From the NCBI GenBank assembly GCA_008921705.1, contig VFFE01007563.1, positions 1,419,800-1,483,799 of the forward strand: 64,000 bases of DNA, in the 5' to 3' direction. Below, in pieces: positions 36,225 to 45,510 of this stretch. Both the position numbers and the translations under genes were made by a program. Below the pieces are notes generated by a model. The model made no database searches. It saw only the letters and a list, made by a program, of their open reading frames with translations, and had not been told where the DNA came from. This DNA is from Burhinus oedicnemus. Lineage: Eukaryota > Chordata > Aves > Charadriiformes > Burhinidae. Position 1 is the stretch's first letter. Each line of letters begins with the position of its first letter.

Positions 36225-36266
36225 AAATTTTGGTACACTCATAAAAATTTTGGTACATTCATAAAA
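36225..36266. repeat. 20-bp tandem duplication
   Basis: AAATTTTGGTACACTCATA is followed directly by AAAATTTTGGTACATTCATA with a period of 20 bp. Apart from the phase of the A run, the two copies differ at one position (ACACTC versus ACATTC). It is a recent local slippage duplication. Confidence 0.9.
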
Positions 36267-39206
36267 CCTAAGTCCTGAGCTATGCTAAGACTGATATATC
36301 TCTCTGACATATTTTTCATGGAATACTTCTAAAGAGTCTTTGAATTTCCTATTACAGAAAGGGAAAAACCTGTGAAATAGCCAAAATTTTCACAAGGTAG
36401 CAAAATACCTTCCCACTATATCTGAAATAACTTCAGCAATGCCTTGCAAACCATGGATTGCAGCACGTGAAGCCAGGTACCTGGCCAGGCATGATTCAGA
36501 TCAGATTATTCTGTGACTTACATTGTCAGTTCAATTGACAGTTTCAAGATTTTGTACACGGTTTTGGTTTTCTGTTCCCCTCTCTAGAACAGATACATTT
36601 ATAGGATGCTTCACCAAATCTAGAGAGATGAGGCCATATGTTTTTATTTATGTTTTTGGGAATTTTTCAATCTGAGCAGGCATCCCTCTAATTCAATCTG
36701 TCATTCCAGGCTCTTTTCACTGTATCCTTCCTTCAAACCTCACAAGCTATATGCCATAGCTTTCAGGTGTGTGAAGGGTTTGTCGTACTGGACTGAAAGG
36801 GTAGCTACTTCTGAACTATGTTGTGAGCAGTTCACAGTATGAACCGTTTCAGGAATATTTTTAGTATTAATTTCCCTATGACAATGCCAAATTTGTTGAC
36901 ATGCAAAATTTGAAGAATGACCACAGCAATTAAAAATATGCAACTTGATATGCAACCATGTAACACTTCATGTTGCAGTTCTCTTGATATTCCTGCACTA
37001 TTAGGTGAGTAACTCTAGGCCTAAGTGTTTTCCATGGTGCTGTCTGATCCTTAGCTTTGGATACAAAAATACATCTTGTGTCATATATTGACTATACACT
37101 CACTTAATCATTAACACTTCCTTGAATATTAATACCATAACCTGAAACAGGCCTGAAACTACTTACTCTTTGTTAAGAACCGTTGTTTCATTTACTGAAA
37201 TTGCATATGGCTTTATAGTAACTATCTCAGAAATATCCCTTGCAGTTTTAAGGGGCATGATCTCATTGTGAGTAATTGCACTTCTGACTTTTTCTTGAGT
37301 TTTTGTCAGGCATGTTGAAATACCAGAGTCTTATTGAGACTATAACCACAATGGCTGTGTAAATGCCTCATCTTCTTTACTTACAAGTTCTTTCTGTTCT
37401 GGTGCAGTGACCATGTAATGCAAAATCTTTTCAGCCCAGGAGAAGTATATTAAATAGTTCCATTAGAATCTTTTCATCATCTTCATCCTTCTGAAAGTAG
37501 CGAAAACTTAGCTTGCTATCTATCTCCTTTCTGGTCTTTTAGAGAATATCAGTATATGTGTGGTTAGAAAGAACACAAGAAAAGGAAGTTTCTTTTCCCT
37601 CACACTTGTTTGTCTCCTTTTCTAATGGAAAAATCCAGGCTGTGCACAATTTTCATCTGTAAATGTGATATGAAGTACTTTCTACTTAAAAACTAGAGTG
37701 CCATACAAACAGCTGTAATCCTCTAATGTAAAGATAATCCTATCATTAGGTTTAAAAATCTTAGAAACATCAGAAATCATCAGACCAAAATAAGGATAAA
37801 CAGCAGCCTTGTTTCCAAAAGGTACTTTTTCAGTCTTAACCTAACTCTTTGTACCCCTGCATTGCCATCACAGTCAGGCAATTGGCAGTTAGGTCCTCTG
37901 GCCAGATGATGGTGAGAGTGGTGCAGAACTTCAACCAGCAAAACTATATTGTGGAAGTTTGGTTTCCTCCTTGTAATTAGTCATGTCTTATGTAAGCAGT
38001 TGGATTTCAGCAGCTTAAAAACGGACATCTTTTTATACTTCATTTGGTTGTTGCTAACTGGAATGACACAAAGTTGCGGAGTTTAAAAATACATACTAGA
38101 CAACTGAGACATCGTCTGGTCTGTTTCTTTTACATAAGAACTAGATTTTTTCACAGAATAGTCTAGACGGTGGCAGAATGAAGTGAGGCAACAGCCCACA
38201 CACAATTTGGGAGGCAAATGCTTAAACAGGTTTCTGAGTTCTTCTCCCACCCAGAGATTTTGATAAGGAAAAGACTAAAAAATTCAGAAGCATCTTGAGT
38301 CCCTCTGAGCACAGGATAGGGACAAAAGTCAGCAAGCGATCGATCCCATTATTCTGACCTTTGATAGTAAGCGCACACTTTTGTGGGCTCAGGATGGATC
38401 ATAAGAAAAAGGAGAGAGCTGGTTGTTAGTCTCTGCAAGTCAGTCCTGGAGAAGAGGCAGCAGTTTGTCGTGAAAACCCTGATAGGGAACGATCTTATAG
38501 ACACAGAATAAGGATCAGTAGCTTTCGGGAAAGGAGGAGGGAAATGGCCAGCCTGGGTAAAAACAATCTGTAAGCAGCACAGTAGGTCAATCTTTTCCAG
38601 CCTGGCAGGGAAGAAAGAAATTCAGAATCTGCTGGACCAGACAGCGAACTGTCCAACAGACAAGTCATTGTACTCGTTGTTTAACTCAAAGCTTGTTTGG
38701 AAGGGACAGACTTCAAGATCATCAGAGCACATGTCTTAGGCTGAAGAGGACAACTAGTGAGTTACTAGGATGGTTTTCTTTTTTTTTCTGCAGTAAATAG
38801 GATACACAACAACATTGTATCATCAACAAATAAAAAAAAATGTGGGCTAACCCCATTGATTTTGAGTTGCAAAACAGAAAAGCATACAGATCTCTCAGGT
38901 GTTGTTTTGGTTTATTTTTCTGGAAGGTGGAGCATGTATATTTAAAGACATACCTATGCAGTGCAGCTTTTGAATGGACTGCCTTCTAACTATCAAAATG
39001 CTTCTCAATAGTTTACAGTACTGTTCTTATGACCAAAGCTTTTGAAAATGTGAGGCTATAATTTGCCAGAGGAAATTATATATAATTCACATTTATATAC
39101 TCTGTGACACCAATGAACAGTGTGATTTTACAACGGAAATTTCCAAAAATGTTGTGCTTGTAGTGTATGTATATGGTCAGCCAGCTGGCCTTTCATAGCC
39201 TAAAGA
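36267..39206. other. Unique AT-rich sequence, no gene recognised
   Basis: Only short frames and short homopolymers (for example T run near 38778 and A run near 38832) occur here. No gene or repeat family is supported. Confidence 0.5.
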
Positions 39207-39349
39207 CACTTAGGGTATGTCCACACTGCATAGGACAGTGCTGGGTTAGAGCTTGCTGAGAGCTCAGCTCAAGGCCAGGTACAGACGTGGGTGGTAGAGT
39301 GCTGCTGTGGGGAGGCCCATCACGCCTGGTCTGCCTCCATGTCTTCACG
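39207..39349. mobile_element. Possible ancient DNA-transposon relic with 'gggtatgtccacactgca' terminus
   Basis: The left end CTTAGGGTATGTCCACACTG resembles the AGGGTATGTCTACACTGCA terminus of an old reptile/bird non-autonomous repeat. The interior (GGGTTAGAGCTTGCTGAGAG, GCTCAGCTC) resembles its internal 'gagctagcgggctcgagc' type text. The right part has CCTCCATGTCTTCACGG, a weak mirror of the terminus. This is based on remembered repeat patterns and needs a library search. The segment is also more GC-rich than its neighbours. Confidence 0.35.
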
Positions 39350-40914
39350 GAAAGCTCTCTACAAGCCCTGAAAATGTACCATTGTGAAGCAAACATTTCC
39401 CTGAGATCATTTGGGATTTATTAAATTAATTTTAAGTTTTTGATAAGTATCATTCCAAACACAAGAACAGAATGAACAGGCAGTTATGAGTGAAAAACCT
39501 GGGTTAGTCTGGAACATGAAGTTTTCTTTATTTCATCTCAGGCTTTTAGGATTCGACATAGGAGAAAGTAAATGATATATTGCTGATAGAGATATACAGT
39601 AATGGACTGAAAGAATAAATTCTCTAGTGCAGCTCCTCAGACATCAATTTTTGTGCTGATCTTATTTAATATTTCCATTAATGACCGTAGCAGGATTATT
39701 AGGGATGTACTGACATCACAAAATTGGGAGGCTTTATTAATCTGGAGAAGGTTTTGGATCTACTATAGGGAAAACTGTACAGATGGCCATAAGGACAGGA
39801 ATAGAAATGGGGTGAATTTCTGTAATACAAATTTCACAGTGTATACTTGTGGTTAATGACTGAAATCCTGTAATGTGGGAGCTTAGCTGTGGAAAATGAC
39901 AAGGAGAAGGATAAACAGAAAGTGGTCACTGTATAGCTATCGATCATCAGATCTCAGTATTTCCATTGGGGTTTTTTGGGTTGGTTTTTTTTTTAGTTGG
40001 TTGGTTTTTTTTTTTAGTTTTCACGTGAGATTCCAGAGGAAATTTAAAATACATTGTCAGTATTGGCTGATATCAATAAGGAACCCCTGCAGGACTACTG
40101 CTCCCCCGTTATCCAGTATTCCAGTATTTATGGCAGTGATCTATGAGTTAGCGATTCAAGCATACTGCTGCTGAGGTAGAGAAATTCCCCCAACTCTGGT
40201 GAGGGGCAGGTTTGTTCCTTTGTGTGCCTGTGTGTTGAACACTAAAATAAAAAGACATGACAGGGTATCATGAAACCCAGAGCTTCATGAACTTCCCCCT
40301 CAGGAGAGAGAAGATGTACTTTGTGTAAGTAATTAAATACTCACGGATCTTGAAACGGAAGAGTGTGTTTCCTTAGCCTAGTGCTGGGTCAAAGAGGAAA
40401 ATCAGCTTGGACAGTCAGTCCAGTGACTGGTTCTTCACAACTGTGAATAGCACCTTCAGCCTTTGAATATTTTCCTTCTGGTTTCACTAATACTCAAAAT
40501 CTAAACAATATTTGTTCTTAGGGTGTTAGTTTTGGGGTTTTTTATTACTAGTACTAGTATTATTATTTACCAAAAGCCCTCAGGTTAGAGTATTTAAAAC
40601 ATTTTTTTGTTTATTATCTTTTTGATTTGGTCAAAGAGCCAAAAAAGAAATAAACCTAGCCTAACTCTACCAGCAAGCTGGGTATATAAAAATCCATAAT
40701 TACTGGTGACATACTTTGAATCCACCTTTTCCTTCCATATTTTTATTCTGTTTATTTGAAAGGAGATTTACCCAGTCATTTGCCTAGCACACTCGCTCTT
40801 TCAAATCTCTATTGGTCTATGGGGTTTTGTATTTTGAAGAGGATTACTGAGATCAGAAACCCCCAAAACAGCCAACAGCAGCATTTATACATGTCATTTG
40901 AGCTAATGAATTTC
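39350..40914. other. Unique sequence, no gene recognised
   Basis: Contains a GGTTTTTTT-type simple repeat (39968-40020) and a TTATTACTAGTACTAGTATT patch near 40540. No gene is supported. Confidence 0.5.
39968..40020. repeat. (GGTTTTTTTT)n-like low-complexity tract
   Basis: GGGGTTTTTTGGGTTGG, then T runs separated by AGTTGGTTGG. It is a degenerate G/T-only stretch on the plus strand. Confidence 0.75.
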
Positions 40915-41310
40915 TCCATTAATCTTATATTTTAGATGGCAGCTTGGGCACTTTTATTTATTTCATGTAGCAACTGAAATGCAGAGCCCCCGTGAGTCTG
41001 ATTTGACAACCTTCACCACAAAGGCAGAGCTCCTGTTGTTAGACAACTGGACTTAATGATCACAGCAAGCAGGACTGAAATTTTATTGGTGTGCTTCTGC
41101 GTGACTGTGACAGTGTTGACACTAAATCAAATTCAATTAGCAAGGGCTTGCTAATGAGTTATACTGCTTTGCAGAGTAGAAAGGACAAAGCATTTTGCAA
41201 TCTTCAGCCTGCAGACTGGTTACTCTCAGTGTTAACAGAGCAATAGCTTAAGGAACCACCGCAGGATTTTCTCCCTAGATTAATGTTAAAGAATGCTTTG
41301 CTAATGAATC
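40915..41310. other. Possible conserved non-coding element, left flank of CpG island
   Basis: Non-repetitive segment dense with developmental-enhancer-type cores: CTAATGAATTT, CATTAATC, CTTTTATTTATTTC, CACTAAATCAAATTCAATTA, TTGCTAATGAG, and again TTTGCTAATGAAT near 41300. It includes a TGACAACC-type and ACTGTGACAGTG palindromic patch near 41105. The feel is that of vertebrate conserved non-coding DNA, but this is inference; only a cross-species alignment could establish it. Confidence 0.3.
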
Positions 41311-41460
41311 CCTGAACAAATGCGTTGTGTGTTACTGGAGAGGGGGGTGGCAGGAGAGAAAATACAAGCAGCTTTTTTGTCCTCAAGTGCTCTTGAAGTG
41401 ATTTATAATACCACTGTGGAGCATACAGAGCAGCGGAAACTGCATCAGCAGATGACAACA

Positions 41461-41940
41461 TGGCTGAACAGCGTTATCGCATCGGGAAATGTGCCCTGTG
41501 AGCTGCCAGACCTAACGCCACTGCCCCTCGTGCCGTGCTGGTGGGTATCACACATCTGAGGAGCGTGCGGCCGGCAGCTGCCCCTGTGCTCAGTCCTGCG
41601 GCTGGCTGCATCGCTGGCCGCACCCAGCAGACCGCGTCGGCAGCCCCGCAGGCTGAGGGCATGTGCCGCCGAGCCTCGGGGACGAGGAGCCTTTCGGTGA
41701 AAAAGCACGCTGAGCGCTTGGCCAAGGCTGCAGCGCTCAGCGTCTGGTCAGGCTGGGCTCTGTCCAGTGAGCCGTTAAATAAACACGGCAGCTTTCCTTA
41801 CGCAGCACCCACCGGGCGAGGTGGAAGAGGTGCGCCGCGTGCCACAGGGGCTGCTGGACCCCTGGCTGCCTTCGTCTGTGTTCCGCTTATCGTTCACCTC
41901 GTAAGCCTGCCGGTGCAAGTGAGGTGTCCTTTGAGTAAAG
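41461..41940. promoter_or_regulatory. CpG-island-like block in an otherwise CpG-poor window
   Basis: I count about 38 CpG dinucleotides in 480 bp with GC near 60 percent, giving an observed/expected CpG of roughly 0.85-0.9. The rest of the 64 kb is strongly CpG-depleted. CpG islands usually mark promoters or Polycomb-regulated developmental regulatory DNA and stay unmethylated in the germ line. Several long open frames cross it on both strands, but this is expected in GC-rich DNA (few stops) and none shows a domain. Donor-like sequences CTC|GTAAGC (GT at 41901) and CAA|GTGAGG (GT at 41919) on the plus strand would suit a first exon. No TATA box is evident. It could be the promoter of a long non-coding RNA, an alternative promoter of a distant gene, or an orphan island. 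Confidence 0.6.
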
Positions 41941-41974
41941 AGGATGTAAAAATCTATTTCATCAGACATGAATG

Positions 41975-42320
41975 AGGTCGTCCCCATTTAAATTACGGAA
42001 TAGCAATAACAATAATAATTTCCTCTTTAAGGTCTGCTGACAAGCCCAGCGCTGAATTCTTGAGCAAGTTATAAATGTGTCATTCAAACTGCATTGTCTC
42101 CTTTATAATCCTCTGTCAATATATCAGTATTAACTTACAGTGATATTTTAATTTAATGTTTTGAAATATTTGAATTCCTAGTGGATGTGACATCTCCCTT
42201 TGATTTGCACACACACACTTTACATTAATGCATTTCTATAAAATCAGTGTTACATATTGATATCATATGGCTCCAATTTCAACTGATGATAGCTTTGTAA
42301 AATTTAAATAATCTGGACTG
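41975..42320. other. Possible conserved non-coding element, right flank of CpG island
   Basis: AT-rich non-repetitive DNA with CATTTAAATTACGG, AACAATAATAATTTCC, TTATAAATGTGTCATT, CCTTTATAATCC, TTTGATTTGCACAC, TACATTAATGCAT and ATATTGATATCATATGG motifs. It contains a short (CA)n at 42207-42219. Like the left flank, it looks like enhancer-type conserved sequence around an island; this is inferred from motif density only. Confidence 0.3.
42207..42219. repeat. Short (CA)n microsatellite
   Basis: GCACACACACACTT, about six CA units. Confidence 0.8.
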
Positions 42321-42814
42321 ATTTTTTTCTCCAAAACTGATGATCTCTCTCTCAATAAATGCTCCTGGAAAATTTTAACTTAAGTATTTCAGCTACTTCC
42401 AGAATGAAGGCTTGAGGACAGTACTTCACGTTGGCCAACCTGAAGCCATTACAAAAACTAAACTGTGTATTACTGTGTAACCAGGCTCTTCAAATTTGCT
42501 CTGGTTTGCTTCAGAGCGTATATTCATATTCCTGTCGTGTTAGCAAGCGTGCATAACACATCATTTATGGCAGCTGATTAGGGGTTCCAAAGTAAATCTG
42601 GAACCAAATCCAGTAATTTATTATTTTGGTCTTCTCCACTGACATCTTCTTTTAAGTAAGCCATTCAAGACACTCATGTCCCCATGCTGCAGTTCACCAT
42701 GTCCTGACTTTGCTTTGTGGGTCTTATGATGTACACTGAGTCATCCACATCATCAGACGTATTAACACAAATCTAGGGGCACGGGGGAGGAAATGTAAAC
42801 CCTGTAGCATCGTC

Positions 42815-43352
42815 TTTTGGAGCAAATTGCACTGCACTGGTGATGCCCCACCTTGATAACCATGTGCGGTTTTGAGCACATCAGTATAAGAAGGACATCA
42901 AACTATTAGGGTGTGTCCAGAGGAGGGTGACATAGATGGTGAAAGGCCTTGAGGGCAAGACTTAAAAGGAGCAACTGAGGCCACTTGGTTTGTTGAGCTT
43001 GGAGAAGAGAAGGCTGACGAGTGATCTCATCACAGTCTACAGCTTCCTCAAGGGGGGCGGTGGAAGGGGAGGTGCTGATCTCCTCTCTCTGGTGACCAGC
43101 CATAGGACACGAGGAAATGGAATGAAGCTGTGACAGGGGAAGTTCAGACTGGCCATTAGGAAAAGGTTCTTCACTGAGAGTGGTTGTCCCTGGAACAGGG
43201 GAGTGGTGATGGCACCAAGCCTGTCAGAGTTCAAAGAGCATCTGGATGACGCTCTTAGTCACATGGTTTTGTTTTAGGTAGTGTTGCAAGGAGCAGGAAG
43301 CTGTACTCGATGATGCTTACGGGTTCCTTCTAACTGGAGATATTCTGTGAAA
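42815..43352 (+). mobile_element. CR1 non-LTR retrotransposon, 5'-truncated
   Basis: Begins within the last codons of ORF2: GCACTGGTGATGCCCCACCT corresponds to the ALVRPHLEY motif but is broken by stop codons (a TGA in the next line of sense and a TAG before MVKGL). It then runs through the 3' UTR, including GGCCACTTGGTTTGTTGAGC, GGTGACCAGCCATAGGACAC and TTCTTCACTGAGAG. It ends in GGTTCCTTCTAACTGG plus a remnant ATATTCTGTGA octamer. It belongs to the same subfamily as the minus-strand copy at 51820-53070. Identity to that copy is strikingly uneven: 42974-43180 is almost identical, while both sides have diverged. Confidence 0.92.
42974..43180 (+). repeat. Near-identical inverted-repeat block (partner 52009-52214)
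   Basis: By hand alignment this 207-bp part of the CR1 3' UTR equals the reverse complement of 52009-52214. The exceptions are one extra base in a C/G run (GGGGA versus GGGA around 43137-43140) and one G/A difference, at the CpG in GGGGGGCGGTGG near 43058. The adjacent 170 bp on the 3' side differ at about 20 percent of sites plus a 10-bp gap, and the 5' side also clearly differs. Such a sharply bounded high-identity block suggests gene conversion between the copies. Confidence 0.8.
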
Positions 43353-44739
43353 CACTGATGGTTCAATAGGAGCTGCCTGATTCTCAGACCTACGTATCCT
43401 CGCATTACCATGGAGATTCACTTCAGGGGAAATATGTTTTGCACATGCTCTTTAGAGAGACTCTCCAGTGCTTTTGAGCTACATTCCTAGTAAATTCTGT
43501 TTATACTGGACCTATGACAGGCTTGGAGTAAGCAGAATTTTCCCCTGGAATTGGCTGATGCTGGGACTGGAGCTGAGATCTGGGAGTCATGATCCTATGA
43601 TCCTTCCTGAAATAATTCACTTCAAATTTTGGCCCTCAAAGGTAGGATCATCTCAAAGATGATGCTGTCTGAATCAAAGGAAGACAGGCAAACCTTTTCC
43701 TCTGTCCATTTAAGGTCTGGAGGTTTAACTCTGGGGATTTCAGAAACTCCATTTTTCTGCATCAGAATTAATCCTTTGAGATCTCTCACAGTTGTACACA
43801 GTTGGGTGCAGATATTCATCTGCATGTGTGAAGATGAGGGGTGAAGGGTGAACTGCTTGGCCCTGGTTGCCTGGGATTTTTGGTCGCCAGCCGGTGTTGC
43901 TGTCCTGCCTGAGGTCTGCGAGAGACTTAAAACAGTCACCTCTTTCATTCCAGCTGAATGTCTGTCTTATCTGACGGCTAGCTTTTGGTGGTCAAGAAAC
44001 AGCAAACATCTTAAAATCGAGAAACTCTTCCTGGGAAATATTTAATCAAAACTGTTTTCATGAACAGTTGATAAATCAACATCTTAGAAGATAAACTGTC
44101 TAATTAAGAAAGCTTCTGAACAAGTTTGTTTCTTTTATTTTAGTCTCCCTATTCCTCAGCTACTGCTTTTTAAAATTGGTGTATGCATAACTGGTTAAAT
44201 GTTGTAAAAATAAATATATTAAATTTTTTTAAAGCATTTGGATACAAATGAACATTAAAAAAAAGATTTACAAGAAAATTAAGAATTCTGGTTTTAGAGC
44301 AGTGCTGTGTAGTGTGTACAGTAAATAAGGCCCCAGGCCAAACATGGAACAACTAACAGAAAACAAGCTGTTGACTGGTTCCCTTTTCGATGAATACCGT
44401 CCATCCTATGTATTAAGTGAGGTAGCATTTTATGGAGAACATATTATTGAATCTTGTAATTCACAGTTGTATCATAATGCATACACATCAGAGGGAAAAA
44501 AATATTTCTGGTATTTCCTAACTTTAGAGGGCTTGAACCCGCTGCCTTAAAAAGATTCTTTTAACTTAGATTGTGTGTGTATTATGCACATTGTGTAGCA
44601 CCGTCAGACCATGAGATGGTTCAATGTCGTCCAAACATTCCATCAGAAATGCTTGGAAAATACAGTATTTTGCTTCATCAGTGAATCAGATGATATTCTG
44701 CATTTTCCATTGCTGAAGGCAAATGCAGAGGAGACTGGA
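43353..44739. other. Unique sequence, no gene recognised
   Basis: Includes an unassigned 108-codon minus-strand frame at 43622-43948 without motifs or splice support. I see nothing else. Confidence 0.5.
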
Positions 44740-44870
44740 CCTCCAAAGCTTTAGTTTCTACTCTGCTATTTTAAATTGGTGATGGCCTTTGGGCAGATCA
44801 CTTAATCAGCTTCTGATCTTGGTTATGCTGGTGAGCCTGAAGTAATTCAAATCAGAAACAAAGGAGTTTA
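44740..44870 (+). mobile_element. MIR-like/ancient SINE or LINE-tail relic
   Basis: GATGGCCTTTGGGCAGATCA followed by CTTAATCAGCTTCTG resembles the MIR core ('tgtgaccttgggcaagtcac', 'ttaacctctctg'). The preceding TTTCTACTCTGCTATTT could be the 'cagctctgccacttac' part. Directly after it, GGTTATGCTGGTGAGCCTGA, AGTAATTCAAATC and AAAGGAGTTT resemble an old amniote repeat reading 'gttacgctggtgtaaacctg', 'aagtaattccactgaagtc', 'aatggagtt'. Both matches are diverged and rely on recalled consensus text. Confidence 0.4.
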
Positions 44871-45424
44871 ACTGAACTTATATGACCACAACAGATCAAA
44901 ATCTGTCTCTAAAAGTGCAATGTAAGAGCTAGAGGGGGATATAATTATTATTTATTGTTTTACTTAAAACACCAAGTTTTCACTGTCCTCACACAGAGTT
45001 TGTAATTCTTTTTAAGATTTAACCTCCATTTATTCAGGATGTTTCCTATCCTCTATACATGATGGCAAAACAAATAGTTTTGGGGGAGATGGGAGTATTT
45101 TATTTCCTGTTGCGACAGTTTTTCAAAGATATGATGCTATATTAAGTATCTTCTGTTCTCTTGAGTGAATTGTTTGGGGTAAATATGTGGAGTCGATGTA
45201 ATGAAAACAGTTACATCATAGCATCCTACCATCCTTGAGCATGTTGCATCAGAACCTAAGCACTGCATTTTGTTTTCATATACTGATTACTTCAGGGTTC
45301 TCCTTTAGACTTTGTGAAAAGTTGTGTGTGGCCTGGGAGTTATGCTTTGCATGTGGTAGAGCCCTTGATCCATCAAGGGGCCGCAATACAAGTAAAGCCT
45401 CACAGTTTTCCTGAAAGAAGAGAA
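44871..45424. other. Unique sequence, no gene recognised
   Basis: AT-rich and non-repetitive. Nothing could be supported. Confidence 0.5.
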
Positions 45425-45510
45425 CTCATCTAGTTCACAATTAACACTTAAAATGACATAGCAATTCAATTGGCAGAGCCAGGAATTGAACCCGTTTTGG
45501 CTCTCACTTA
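45425..45510 (-). mobile_element. MIR-like SINE relic
   Basis: On the minus strand ACGGGTTCAATTCCTGGCTC is followed by TGCCAATTGAATTGCTATGT and CATTTTAAGTGTTAATTG. This parallels MIR 'gggttcaaatcccagctctg', 'ccacttactagctgtgtgac', 'cttgggcaagt'. GGTTCAATTCC is also a tRNA B-box-like sequence, as expected of a tRNA-derived SINE. The complete cloverleaf is absent, so it is not a tRNA gene. Confidence 0.5.

Noticed and set aside
41535..41975. 146-codon plus-strand open frame across the CpG-rich block
   Set aside because: GC-rich DNA has few stop codons, and overlapping open frames exist on both strands of the same block. The peptide is low-complexity Ala/Arg/Gly/Ser-rich without a domain, and the upstream context gives no convincing start.
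43037..43234. Minus-strand open frame sharing a peptide (SLSVKNLFLMASLNFP) with one at 51952-52140
   Set aside because: The shared peptide is antisense CR1 3' UTR in both copies. The similarity reflects the repeat and not a protein family.
45471..45496. tRNA B-box-like GGTTCAATTCC on the minus strand
   Set aside because: No acceptor stem, D arm or anticodon arm can be built around it. A MIR-like SINE explains it better.
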